Shown here piece by piece: positions 13,659-22,370 of a stretch of DNA of 50,834 nucleotides. This stretch comes from Paludibacteraceae bacterium (GTDB lineage Bacteria > Bacteroidota > Bacteroidia > Bacteroidales > Paludibacteraceae): the NCBI GenBank assembly GCA_017439235.1, contig JAFSJN010000012.1:1-50834 (forward strand). Reading direction: 5' to 3'. Positions within the stretch are counted from its first letter, which is position 1. Each line of letters begins with the position of its first letter. Under the pieces are notes generated by a model. It saw nothing but the letters and a program-made list of their open reading frames with translations. It ran no database searches and was not told the origin of the DNA. Position numbers and translations under genes: made by a program.

Positions 13659-14045
13659 TTGCATTTGACGCAACATAGCATACACACCGTTGGTACGCGT
13701 AGGACTGAGGTGCTCACGCAAACCTATCTCGTCGATGAAGTATAACTCTGCATCGACGATTTCTTTTGGTGTATGCCCGCTCAATACATGGATGAGTAAT
13801 GCTACTATACCCTTGACCAATACGGCATCGCTATCGCCACGATAGATGACTAAGCCATCCTGCATCTGAGCCGTAAACCACACCTTAGACTGACAACCGT
13901 CAATTAAGTTGCGGTCGATGCGCTCCTCGGCAGGCAGCGGCTTCATACTATGGGCATAGTCGATAAGCAGCGTATACCGGCCCGTCCAGTCGTCAAAAAG
14001 ACCGAACTCCTCAATTATCTCGTCTTGGATTTCATTAATAGACAT
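13623..14045 (-). CDS. sufE: SufE-family sulfur acceptor protein
   Basis: A 140-aa SufE-type protein that takes persulfide sulfur from a cysteine desulfurase such as SufS and stimulates it during Fe-S cluster assembly. The acceptor Cys lies in D-G-C-Q-S-K-V-W, as in the family, followed by the conserved D-S-D-A-V-L-V-K-G block. The ATG at 14045 begins M-S-I-N-E-I-Q, a typical N-terminus; a start 72 nt upstream would add an Arg/Ser-rich stretch read from inside aroK. The gene overlaps aroK by 31 nt upstream and ftsE by 36 nt on the opposite strand. Other suf genes are not in the window. Confidence 0.9.
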   Translation of the reverse strand: MSINEIQDEIIEEFGLFDDWTGRYTLLIDYAHSMKPLPAEERIDRNLIDGCQSKVWFTAQMQDGLVIYRGDSDAVLVKGIVALLIHVLSGHTPKEIVDAELYFIDEIGLREHLSPTRTNGVYAMLRQMQLFALTYLTAGK

Positions 14046-14560
14046 ATCTGTTCTGCTATTTGTTCGTCTGCCTCGGGTATGAATCCCGGAGCATCGATGA
14101 TGTGATGCGCCTGACAATAGTACGGCTCACGAGCCTCTAACTGCGGTGCGATAAAGGACAATAACTCCTCTTCGGTGCGCCCCTGCAAGACCGGACGCTC
14201 ACTCAAATCGGTCAGCATCAGCCTTTTAGCCAAGTGCTCCGGACGCCAACGGATATAGATACTGGTGCCTAACTCGTTCATACACTCCATATTATCCTCA
14301 TAACAAGGATAGCCGCCGCCGGTAGCATAGACGATATTGTCAAAAGGTGCCATATCCGCTACGTCCTCCAATACATATTTCTCCTTGCGGCGGAAATCAT
14401 CGATGCCGTACTGACGGATATAGTCGGCGGTACTCAGGCCGTGTATCTCACGAAAAGCATCGTCCAGGTCAACAAAATGCCAACCCAAACGCTCCGCCAA
14501 CAGACGCCCGACAGTAGTCTTTCCGGCGCCCATATATCCGATTAAATAGATAGGGGTCAT
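14015..14560 (-). CDS. aroK: Shikimate kinase
   Basis: A 181-aa kinase that phosphorylates shikimate with ATP in aromatic amino acid biosynthesis. The P-loop G-Y-M-G-A-G-K-T-T-V-G (about residues 8-18), the shikimate-binding D-L-D-D and D-F-R-R-K-E, the A-T-G-G-G-Y block and the lid S-E-R-P-V-L are all present, so it should be active. The ATG at 14560 overlaps the stop of the preceding gene (ATGA); the frame can be extended six codons upstream, but M-T-P-I-Y-L-I-G-Y fits the family start. It lies in the long minus-strand run after ispF. Confidence 0.93.
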   Translation of the reverse strand: MTPIYLIGYMGAGKTTVGRLLAERLGWHFVDLDDAFREIHGLSTADYIRQYGIDDFRRKEKYVLEDVADMAPFDNIVYATGGGYPCYEDNMECMNELGTSIYIRWRPEHLAKRLMLTDLSERPVLQGRTEEELLSFIAPQLEAREPYYCQAHHIIDAPGFIPEADEQIAEQICLLMKSKTR

Positions 14561-14844
14561 TGTATCTCTTCGTCCCACTGCGCCGTATTGTCGCGCCAGC
14601 GGATACGCTTATCTTCTATCCACGCCTCCGGAAAGACCGCGTGCGGCCACGGAGCCGGGATACGCCCGAGCAGTTTCCACTCCTTATTATATACGCGCAC
14701 GCACGATGAGCAGATAGGCGCACAGGCTGTCTCTACTATATATATGCTGTCGCCCGAATAGAGCGTATCGCAGCGGTAGGTCGTCTGAGCCGAGCACACG
14801 CCTATAGCTGCTAAGAAGAGTAGGGTAACGACCATTCGCTTCAT
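14557..14844 (-). CDS. Small secreted protein, 95 aa
   Basis: Unrecognised family. Residues 1-19 form a clear signal peptide (M-K-R-M-V-V-T-L-L-F-L-A-A-I ending C-S-A-Q). The mature part has four Cys (C-D-T-L-Y, T-A-C-A-P-I-C-S-S-C) and a Trp-rich C-terminal half, suggesting a small periplasmic protein with disulfides or metal binding. Both ends are coupled: its ATG overlaps the ispF stop and its stop overlaps the aroK start, each as ATGA. The frame continues upstream to 14979, but that part reads through ispF and lacks a signal peptide, so 14844 is the start. Confidence 0.75.
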   Translation of the reverse strand: MKRMVVTLLFLAAIGVCSAQTTYRCDTLYSGDSIYIVETACAPICSSCVRVYNKEWKLLGRIPAPWPHAVFPEAWIEDKRIRWRDNTAQWDEEIQ

Positions 14845-15323
14845 CCTTGTCCTCCTTCCAATAGTACGGCAGCATACGCCGCTATACCTTCTTCGCGACC
14901 GACAAAGCCCAAATGCTCCGTCGTAGTAGCCTTGACGCTCACGCGTCCTACCTCGATACCCATCACCTGAGCCAGGCATTCGCGCATAGGTTCGATATAC
15001 GGACTCAGTTTGGGCGCCTGGGCAGCTATGGTAATGTCGCAGTTGCCAACCTCGTAGCCTGCTTCGCGCAGCATCGTCATCACGCGCTGCAGGAGAATCT
15101 TGGAGTCGATGCCCTCGTATTCATTGCCTTTGGTATCCGGAAAATGATACCCAATATCGCGCATAGCGGCAGCACCCAACAGGGCATCGCACAGCGCATG
15201 AATAGCTACATCGGCATCCGAATGACCTAACAGCCCGCGCTCACTCGGCACGCGGATGCCCCCTAACCACAGAGCGCGGTTAGGGGCAAACGCATGAACA
15301 TCGTATCCGAATCCGATTCGCAT
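14841..15323 (-). CDS. ispF: 2-C-methyl-D-erythritol 2,4-cyclodiphosphate synthase
   Basis: A 160-aa enzyme of the MEP isoprenoid pathway; it cyclises CDP-ME 2-phosphate to ME-cPP with release of CMP and works as a trimer with zinc. Metal ligands D-V-H near the N-terminus (G-Y-D-V-H-A-F), the G-H-S-D-A-D block, the F-P-D-T loop and the C-terminal K-A-T-T-T-E-H-L-G-F are all visible. Full length for the family. It starts 1 nt after the porV stop and overlaps the next gene by 4 nt, so it is expressed together with type IX secretion genes. Confidence 0.95.
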   Translation of the reverse strand: MRIGFGYDVHAFAPNRALWLGGIRVPSERGLLGHSDADVAIHALCDALLGAAAMRDIGYHFPDTKGNEYEGIDSKILLQRVMTMLREAGYEVGNCDITIAAQAPKLSPYIEPMRECLAQVMGIEVGRVSVKATTTEHLGFVGREEGIAAYAAVLLEGGQG

Positions 15324-15324
15324 C

Positions 15325-16509
15325 TTATCGTTTGTTGTTCACCAGGTCCTTGATGCCGTACAGGTCGAAGCCCAAGGTGAAACGCATCGTCTGGTCCAAG
15401 GGGTTGGACGCTGCGGTAGCGATACAGTAAGCGGCATCGAAGCGAACGATGGAGAGTTTGAAACCGGCACCTACGGTGAAGTAACGGCGGTTACCCTTCA
15501 TCTTATTCTCGTGGCTATAACCTACGCGACCGAAGAACTGACGGTTGTAGCTGTACTCCAAACCTACACCCCATTGTACCTCTTTGAACTCTTCCGACGT
15601 GCCGCCCGGAGCGTCGCAGAACGACTGCCACCAACCCTTAGGCGAGGAAATCTTACTGTACTCGTCGTTGGTGAACTGATGCGTCGAGTCGTTGCTGGCA
15701 AACTTGGAATAGAAAGTGGGCACCAACATCTTGTTGCACTCTACGGATGCCATCAAGCGGTTGTAGTTGTCGAACGGAATCTCATAGCTCACACCGATGC
15801 GCATATTGGCTGGGATGAAGTTTTGGGTGACGTTCTTGTCATAACTCATCTTTCCGCCTAAGTTGGACAGGTTGAAACCTAAAGCAAAATGACTCGTACC
15901 CATAGGCAACTCGATAGGCTGACGATAGTACAACGAGATATCGGCCGCAAAGGTCCAAGCCGGTTGCATCTCGGTCATTCCATTACCCATAGCCATAGTC
16001 GACGAGTTGGCACCGTTGTTCAGGTCGCTGTACATAAAGCGCAGCGTAGCAGCCATACTTACATACTCGTGGAGCTTACGGGAATAAGCTACATCGAGAG
16101 CCCATTCGTTGGGGCGTACATCCTGGTACGATTGACCTTGTGCATCTACCAGACTAACCTTACCCATCGAGAAATAGGTGAAGCTGGCCGAGATAGCGTT
16201 CAAGTCGTCAAAACGATAGAAACCGGTCAGGTAAGCCAGGTCGATATCGCCTACCAACTTACGCAGCCATGGGGTGTACGAGGCACTGATACCGCCGCGT
16301 TCGTCGATAAAGGCGTACTTAGCCGCATTCCAGTGCTGCGAGTTCATGTCCGGCGTGGTCGCTACACCAATATCACCCATACCTGCAGCGTGTGCATCGG
16401 GAGCAATGGTGAGAGACGGCATAGCCGTGATAATCGGGTTAACTTCATAGGCCATCACGCTTAGCGTCAGACCCATCAGAGCCGCAAGGCTCAAAAGTGT
16501 TTTCTTCAT
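15325..16509 (-). CDS. porV: Type IX secretion outer-membrane protein PorV (LptO)
   Basis: A 394-aa outer-membrane beta-barrel of the FadL-like fold. PorV shuttles type IX cargo from the Sov translocon to the PorU sortase and is needed for attachment of cargo to A-LPS. The signal peptide is M-K-K-T-L-L-S-L-A-A-L (cleaved near A-Y-E), followed by the strongly conserved N-terminal block P-S-L-T-I-A-P-D-A-H-A-A-G-M-G-D and S-Q-H-W-N-A-A-K-Y-A-F, then alternating strands to an aromatic/charged end. Length is normal. It follows porU by 92 nt, the same pairing seen in Porphyromonas gingivalis. No promoter form was found in the gap, so it is probably cotranscribed. Confidence 0.93.
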   Translation of the reverse strand: MKKTLLSLAALMGLTLSVMAYEVNPIITAMPSLTIAPDAHAAGMGDIGVATTPDMNSQHWNAAKYAFIDERGGISASYTPWLRKLVGDIDLAYLTGFYRFDDLNAISASFTYFSMGKVSLVDAQGQSYQDVRPNEWALDVAYSRKLHEYVSMAATLRFMYSDLNNGANSSTMAMGNGMTEMQPAWTFAADISLYYRQPIELPMGTSHFALGFNLSNLGGKMSYDKNVTQNFIPANMRIGVSYEIPFDNYNRLMASVECNKMLVPTFYSKFASNDSTHQFTNDEYSKISSPKGWWQSFCDAPGGTSEEFKEVQWGVGLEYSYNRQFFGRVGYSHENKMKGNRRYFTVGAGFKLSIVRFDAAYCIATAASNPLDQTMRFTLGFDLYGIKDLVNNKR

Positions 16510-16601
16510 ACTAAGAACTTTTATGTAATTTGTGTTTGTTACTAATAATGGTTAGGTTTGTTGACTTTTAAAAATTTATCATAGGCAATCAATTATTTCG
16601 T

Positions 16602-19600
16602 TTAGTACACAATCAACTTCCCGCGTTTAGTCGAGTAGGAGCTTGTGTTGGTTCGTATTTGCAGTTGGTATACATATAAGCCATTGCTCAGCGGTGTAGC
16701 GCCAAGGTCGAGGCTGAAAGTAGGCGTATTATATTCGGTGTGGCGATAGACGACGTGTCCCTGCAGGTCGTAGAAGGTCAGGCACAACTCCGTCGGGTCG
16801 GTCAGGTGGTCGTGGTCTACCAATACGGTCAGCGTACCCGATGCCGGACAAGGATTGGGATAGACAACACCTTGGTAGATAATCGGGTCTAAGCCCTTGA
16901 CTACACGGAAGCGCAGCGTCTTGGTGCTGCTGTTGTTCATCAAATCCCATGCACGGAAGGTCAGACTATGCTCACCTTCGCTCAGCTCCGAGAACGGATA
17001 CATCACCGTACCCGACGTGTAGTCACCCAGCGACGATGAGAAATATTCGTTGACGGTATAGGTCTGTTTGGTATCGGCATCTACTATTAGCAGCAGGTCG
17101 TGACCGATACCCGAACCTACGGTATTGATACCGTTCTCATCGTATATGTCGGCATAGAAGACCGGCTTCTCGTCCGTCTTGCCGCCGTCCTTGAAGTTCG
17201 TGTTGTTGAGGTAGATAGTCAACTCGGGTCCCTGTTCATCCTCTATCACTACCGACGACGTACCGCCGATGACTACCTCGTTATTATGTCCTACCGCCTC
17301 GGCAGGCTCTATCTCCTCGCCCGCATCCTCAGCTGTACCGACAGCGTAGTAGACGATACGTCCCTCGCCGTAGTTGTAGCGGATATCCTTAGGCAGCATG
17401 AACTCAAACTCGAAGACGCCATCCTTCACCTCGGCTGTACCGCGGAATAAGCGATTGGGGTAGTCGTTATAGGTGTAGAAACGTTTCTTACTGGCATCCT
17501 GCTCGTCGTTGTCGCGCGTAGTGATCTGCTGCATCTTATCGTAGATAGTGACGGTGAGCGTACCGTTGAACAGTACGGTATCGCCGGTATGCGGGTCGCG
17601 TATGCAGCCGTGTACTGTCTGATGCGACAGGGCGGTCAGCGTATCCGGCATATCGGAAGTGGTGACCTCATAACGCGTGGGGTACATCAACCGCAGCGTC
17701 GGGTCGCCCAAGAGGATATAGGCCATCCTGTTAGCATCGTTCACCCTGCGCCACTTAGCCCAACGGACAGCGTCACCTAAGGTCATCGTATATTGATTGG
17801 CGCTATTGTGCGCAAACAGGCTGTCCATGAGTAGGGTGTTCAGGGCTTTGTTTTGCGGGGCATACACCGTGCGGGTAGACGACATCACAGCTATCGCACC
17901 ACCGTTAGGATTGATGACCGCTGCCTCGGCCGTACTGATATGTGTTTGGTCAAACTGGGCAAAGTTACAGGTAGCTAACATCCAAAAGCCGCGGTTGGCA
18001 TTCGTCATAGCCTCGACATCTTTGAGCGTGAGGAACATCTCGGAGCATATATTGCCCGAACTGCCGTGACCGCAGTAGTCCATCAGCAGGGTACCGCTAC
18101 GCAGCAGGTTGGTGAAGCGGTTGTACGCCAACGGATAGCGTTCGCCCGAAGCCGACGTCTCCTGAGGATAGGCATCTAAGAAAATCTTATTGACGATAAA
18201 GTCCGGATTATTGACCCTCACTCTCTCGGCTGCCTCATCGGCTGCCTCCGTATGCGTATAATGGTCGCCGTCGTCGGCTAAGAAGCATAGTTGCTGACGC
18301 CAATCGCCTGCGTTGGTATTCTCTAAGTAGGTTGCAATCTTGCTGACGGTCCCTTCGGCCTCGCTGAGCGTATTCACCGGCAGACGTCCCACGGCAAGGC
18401 GCGGACGCGCCGTATAGTCGTAGAATGTCGAACCGCTCACGCCATCGTTGGACTCCAGGAAAGTAAAGTAGTCATCCGAAGCGTAGGCATTCACCTCGTT
18501 GAGCGAGTTATCGGCCTGGTAGGTGATCAGGGTGTTCTTAGCGGAGGTGGTCAGCAACTGACGGTTGTCGAACGAGCCGTCGCCGAAGAGCAGTACACTC
18601 TTGGGCAACTCATCCTCGTTAGCCGCGCGGTCGTAGAACATCTTCATCATATGACGAATAGCCGAGGCGTCCGGCGTACCGCTGCTGAATTCGTTATACA
18701 CCTGCTCGTCGGTTACTACCTCCCAGGTCTCGTTGCTGTACATGCGGTGTATCTCCGCCAGACGTTTAGCCTGCGGGAGCAGCGACTTAGGCGAAACGAT
18801 GATGTGATTGGTCTGCGGCAGACCGTGTATGTCTTGGTTCTCCACGCGTCCGATGATGTCCGGACTCTTCCATCCTGAGCCGTGTGCCTCGCGTACCAGA
18901 AGGAAACGGTGTGCCTGACGGTTGGAGGCCTCATAGACGAGCGTGTCACCCGTACGCGTAGTCGGGTAACGGTAGATAGCTGTCGGGTCGGTGATGTCCC
19001 ACACCTCCGTGTCGTGAGTAGGATCGGCTACGTGGTAGCGCGTCGTATTGTCCTGACCGTAGTGGTTGAGGTTGTAGTAAGGCAAGGTATTGCCGTCTGC
19101 CTGCAGGAAACACGGAGCCGCCAACTCCACAAAGTTAAGCCATCCTTTGGCGGCCGAGAGCGTGTTGTTGAAGGTCACCTGAACGGTAGGCGAGTTATTG
19201 TCGGCCTTAGCGTTCACCATGCGTATAGTAGCGGCATAGGCTTTGGTATAGTAGTCGTTCGACTGTATCTCAGCCGTCATACCGGTGCGTGTGGTGTTGC
19301 CGATACGGACGGTAAAGGTAGACGGTATAGACGAGGCGGCCGCCACATCCGTACGGCAAATCATATTCGCCGTTGTATCGATGCGCGGGAAAGAGAACGG
19401 TATCTTGAGCGATGGATTGGCAGCACTCATACTCTCGCCGTAAAACTCCTTACCGCCGCCTTCGCGACCGTAAGTGGCATCGATGAGGTTGACGATATCC
19501 TGTTCGTGCAGTTGCGGTACCCAACCGATATATTCGTGATAAGCCGGTGCACCGGTCATCTCTGTATCGTTGTCCTCGATAAGACGTTGCTCACCCGCCA

Positions 19601-20018
19601 CATCGCTCACAAAGCAGTACCCGTAATTGCTATATGGATTGCGCGTATGCGTGAACGATGAGCCTGCCGATACCCAGTCTACAGGACCGGTTACCCAGAA
19701 GAGTATGTAGTCGCCTTTGCCAAATACACCGTCGGCTCCTTTATGCATATAGAACGTGCACGAGGGCAGGTCGTCGTGCCAGGGCTGCAGGAAGTTCTGA
19801 CTCTGCATCGCTCCGCCGTAGCCTAATATGCGTACGCTATCCGGCTTAAGACCCATCGACTGCAACTGGTCATAGGTCAGGCAATAGACACCGCTCTCGC
19901 TCACGCGCAGTTTGACGACAGTGCCGTCAGCCAAAGCCGAATGACCGGCATACTCTATACCTGCTGCATAGGCAGAGGATAAGAGCGCGAAAAACAATAT
20001 AGCTATAGTCTTTTTCAT
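16602..20018 (-). CDS. porU: Type IX secretion sortase PorU
   Basis: A 1138-aa peptidase of the gingipain (C25) fold. PorU removes the C-terminal sorting domain from type IX cargo and couples the cargo to A-LPS at the cell surface. A signal peptide (residues 1-18) is present. The catalytic pair is His651 (in D-Y-C-G-H-G-S) and Cys684 (in L-A-T-C-N-F-A), with 33-residue spacing as in the P. gingivalis enzyme (His657/Cys690). The last 80 residues form a type A sorting-like domain starting Y-P-N-P-C and ending K-R-G-K-L-I-V-Y. The ATG overlaps the stop of the FAH-like gene. All key residues are intact. Confidence 0.93.
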   Translation of the reverse strand: MKKTIAILFFALLSSAYAAGIEYAGHSALADGTVVKLRVSESGVYCLTYDQLQSMGLKPDSVRILGYGGAMQSQNFLQPWHDDLPSCTFYMHKGADGVFGKGDYILFWVTGPVDWVSAGSSFTHTRNPYSNYGYCFVSDVAGEQRLIEDNDTEMTGAPAYHEYIGWVPQLHEQDIVNLIDATYGREGGGKEFYGESMSAANPSLKIPFSFPRIDTTANMICRTDVAAASSIPSTFTVRIGNTTRTGMTAEIQSNDYYTKAYAATIRMVNAKADNNSPTVQVTFNNTLSAAKGWLNFVELAAPCFLQADGNTLPYYNLNHYGQDNTTRYHVADPTHDTEVWDITDPTAIYRYPTTRTGDTLVYEASNRQAHRFLLVREAHGSGWKSPDIIGRVENQDIHGLPQTNHIIVSPKSLLPQAKRLAEIHRMYSNETWEVVTDEQVYNEFSSGTPDASAIRHMMKMFYDRAANEDELPKSVLLFGDGSFDNRQLLTTSAKNTLITYQADNSLNEVNAYASDDYFTFLESNDGVSGSTFYDYTARPRLAVGRLPVNTLSEAEGTVSKIATYLENTNAGDWRQQLCFLADDGDHYTHTEAADEAAERVRVNNPDFIVNKIFLDAYPQETSASGERYPLAYNRFTNLLRSGTLLMDYCGHGSSGNICSEMFLTLKDVEAMTNANRGFWMLATCNFAQFDQTHISTAEAAVINPNGGAIAVMSSTRTVYAPQNKALNTLLMDSLFAHNSANQYTMTLGDAVRWAKWRRVNDANRMAYILLGDPTLRLMYPTRYEVTTSDMPDTLTALSHQTVHGCIRDPHTGDTVLFNGTLTVTIYDKMQQITTRDNDEQDASKKRFYTYNDYPNRLFRGTAEVKDGVFEFEFMLPKDIRYNYGEGRIVYYAVGTAEDAGEEIEPAEAVGHNNEVVIGGTSSVVIEDEQGPELTIYLNNTNFKDGGKTDEKPVFYADIYDENGINTVGSGIGHDLLLIVDADTKQTYTVNEYFSSSLGDYTSGTVMYPFSELSEGEHSLTFRAWDLMNNSSTKTLRFRVVKGLDPIIYQGVVYPNPCPASGTLTVLVDHDHLTDPTELCLTFYDLQGHVVYRHTEYNTPTFSLDLGATPLSNGLYVYQLQIRTNTSSYSTKRGKLIVY

Positions 20019-20497
20019 TTAATCTTGCAGTATAAACCCGGTTGTTCGATTATCTGTTCCCGCATCAGGGTTTGTCCCTCAACGGCCCGGTCGATATATA
20101 CCAGGTCGCCCATGCGCAAGGTGACGATACGACTGATTTGGGCTATCGCCTCGGCAATCTGTTCCGCCTCCGGCACTACAGCCTCGTCTGTTATCTCCTC
20201 CCATGCGCCCACGCACAACGAACCGTCAAAAGCCGTCGCCTGCGCGTAGTTCGTATCTATTTTGTCCGCCGCGTAAAAGTCGATACCCGGTGCTACAGCA
20301 TCGTAGTAACGTCGTGCAAAACGCGGTTCGATACACTTACCCAGTCGGGATATCCTCACTACCGTGCATGGTACACCGCGCCACTCTTCTGCCCAATCGG
20401 GCATAAAGAAGGGCTTGCGGTTGTTGAGCAATGACGCATCACACTTCATCGTGAAGTGCAGCGCCGAACGATAGTATGTCAATCCCAGTATCTTCAT
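20015..20497 (-). CDS. FAH-like (fumarylacetoacetase-related) small protein, probably non-catalytic
   Basis: A 160-aa protein that resembles a short member of the fumarylacetoacetate hydrolase family: K-P-F-F-M-P-D near residue 28, R-L-G-K-C-I with F-A-R-R-Y-Y-D in the middle, G-I-D-F-Y-A-A-D and A-T-A-F-D-G-S, then a C-terminal G-D-L-V-Y-I. Family enzymes use an acidic E-x-E...D metal site; here the strand carrying E-x-E reads V-P-C-T-V-V-R and lacks it, and the protein is shorter than the usual 200 or more residues. It has probably lost catalysis, or has another role. It is wedged between der and porU with 0-4 nt spacing. Family call is from pattern memory, so moderate confidence. Confidence 0.6.
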   Translation of the reverse strand: MKILGLTYYRSALHFTMKCDASLLNNRKPFFMPDWAEEWRGVPCTVVRISRLGKCIEPRFARRYYDAVAPGIDFYAADKIDTNYAQATAFDGSLCVGAWEEITDEAVVPEAEQIAEAIAQISRIVTLRMGDLVYIDRAVEGQTLMREQIIEQPGLYCKIK

Positions 20498-21811
20498 TTA
20501 TTTAGCACGTATAAATAGTTGCACCGGTGTGCCGTTGAAGTCCCACCACTCGCGCAACTTATTCTCCAGGAAGCGGCGATAGGGCTCTTTAACGTACTGC
20601 GGCAGGTTGGCGAAGAAGACTATCGTCGGCACCTGCGTATTGGGCAACTGGGTGCAGTATTTAATCTTAATATATTTACCTTTCAGCGCCGGTGGCGGAT
20701 AGTTCTCTATCAGGGGCAGGAACTTCTCGTTCAGTTGCGCTGTAGGCACTTTGCGTTGTTTATTCTCATATACATGCAGGGCCGTCTCCATCACCTTATA
20801 GATACGCTGCTTAGTGAGCGCCGAGCAGAAGATGATAGGAAAATCGGTAAACGGAGCCATTCGCTCACGGATAGCCTGCTCAAAAGCTTTGATATCCTTG
20901 TTACTCTTCTCCTCGATAAGGTCCCACTTGTTGACGCATACTACCAATCCCTTCTTGTTCTTCTGAATCAGGGCGTAGATGTTCAGGTCCTGACTCTCGA
21001 TACCGCGTGTGGCGTCCAACATGAGGATACAAACGTCCGAGTTCTCGATAGCGCGTATCGAACGCACGACGCTGTAGTATTCCAGGTCCTCGTTGACCTT
21101 GGCTTTCTTGCGTATGCCGGCAGTATCCACCAGGTAGAAGTCCTTTCCGAACTTATTATAACGCGTATATATGCTATCGCGCGTAGTGCCCGGTATGTCG
21201 GTTACTATCGAGCGGTCCTCACCGATGAAGGCATTCAGTATACTCGACTTACCGGCATTGGGCCTGCCGACGATAGCGAAGCGGGGTAGGTCATCTAACT
21301 GCTCTCCGGCCTCGTCTTTCTTGAAGCGCGAGCAAATCTCGTCCAACAGGTCGCCTGTACCCAGTCCGTTCTCCGCACTGAGGATATACGGCTCACCCAG
21401 ACCGAGTTTATAGAACTCCGGTGCTCCGTACTGACGGTCAAAGGTATCTACTTTGTTTACTGCCAGCACGCATTCTTTCTTAGCCTGACGCAACAGGTGG
21501 GCAACCTCCATATCGAACTGTGTGACGCCCTCGTTGACATCTACCACCAGCAGCACCACGTCGGCCTCTTTGATGGCGATATTGACCTGACGGTTGATCT
21601 CGCTCTCAAAGGTGTCATCCGAATTGACCACCCATCCTCCGGTGTCGATGACGGAGAACTCCTTACCGCACCATTCGGCGTGGCCGTATTGGCGGTCGCG
21701 TGTAGTGCCCGCCTCGTCCATGACGATAGCACGGCGGGTCTTAGTCAGACGGTTGAATAGGGTGGACTTGCCTACATTAGGCCTTCCCACAATTGCTACA
21801 ATGTTTGCCAT
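20498..21811 (-). CDS. der: Ribosome biogenesis GTPase Der (EngA)
   Basis: A 437-aa GTPase with two tandem G domains and a C-terminal KH-like domain, required for 50S subunit assembly. The first domain has G-R-P-N-V-G-K-S-T (about 9-17), D-T-G-G and N-K-V-D; the second has G-R-P-N-A-G-K-S-S (about 180), D-T-A-G and N-K-W-D; the KH-like end runs to F-I-R-A-K. The length is typical. It overlaps the slyD 3' end by 35 nt and is followed directly by the FAH-like gene. Confidence 0.97.
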   Translation of the reverse strand: MANIVAIVGRPNVGKSTLFNRLTKTRRAIVMDEAGTTRDRQYGHAEWCGKEFSVIDTGGWVVNSDDTFESEINRQVNIAIKEADVVLLVVDVNEGVTQFDMEVAHLLRQAKKECVLAVNKVDTFDRQYGAPEFYKLGLGEPYILSAENGLGTGDLLDEICSRFKKDEAGEQLDDLPRFAIVGRPNAGKSSILNAFIGEDRSIVTDIPGTTRDSIYTRYNKFGKDFYLVDTAGIRKKAKVNEDLEYYSVVRSIRAIENSDVCILMLDATRGIESQDLNIYALIQKNKKGLVVCVNKWDLIEEKSNKDIKAFEQAIRERMAPFTDFPIIFCSALTKQRIYKVMETALHVYENKQRKVPTAQLNEKFLPLIENYPPPALKGKYIKIKYCTQLPNTQVPTIVFFANLPQYVKEPYRRFLENKLREWWDFNGTPVQLFIRAK

Positions 21812-22355
21812 CGTTGTCGTTATTACATTCTTTATCGCAGTTGTTGCAGCTTCCGTGGCAGCCGCCGCAGTGAGGATGCGTCAAAGCGTCCAGTTCAGCT
21901 TCTGTAACAGGGCGCACAGCTAAGACCTCACCTACAAAGTGCAGGTTCTCACCCGCCAGCGGATGATTCAGGTCGATAGTCACTGTCTCCTTGTCAATAG
22001 CTACCACTTGGGCGTTGACGACCTGACCGTCGGTGGTGTTCATGGGCACGATAGCGCCTACGGTCACTCGTTCTTCGTCAAACTCGCCGTCGCCGTTGTA
22101 GAACATCTTCTTGTCCAACTCCAGCACGCCGTCGGTGTCGTACTCGCCGTACGCATCCGCGCAGGCAATACGAAAGTCAAACTTATCGCCGGCCTGCTTG
22201 CCTTCCATCTGCTGTTCAAACTTAGGGAGCATCATCCCGATACCCTGACACCAGGTCAAAGGATGCGTCTTAGTAGCGCGCTCCATCAATTCTTCTTTTC
22301 CGTTTTCGCCATCTACGAACAGGTCATAGATGCAGGTATATACATTGTGTTCCAT
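21777..22355 (-). CDS. slyD: SlyD-type FKBP peptidyl-prolyl isomerase with metal-binding tail
   Basis: A 192-aa FKBP-type isomerase/chaperone. The FKBP core with inserted IF domain covers about residues 1-155 ([12 protein letters not shown] near 33; A-D-A-Y-G-E-Y-D near 66; [11 protein letters not shown] near 129). The last 35 residues are a Cys/His/Asn-rich tail ([11 protein letters not shown] and several more Cys), typical of SlyD nickel/zinc binding. Cytoplasmic, no signal peptide. It lies 15 nt after lptD and overlaps der by 35 nt; metal storage and folding help are the likely roles. Confidence 0.9.
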   Translation of the reverse strand: MEHNVYTCIYDLFVDGENGKEELMERATKTHPLTWCQGIGMMLPKFEQQMEGKQAGDKFDFRIACADAYGEYDTDGVLELDKKMFYNGDGEFDEERVTVGAIVPMNTTDGQVVNAQVVAIDKETVTIDLNHPLAGENLHFVGEVLAVRPVTEAELDALTHPHCGGCHGSCNNCDKECNNDNDGKHCSNCGKA

Positions 22356-22370
22356 AATGCGTTGTTGTGT

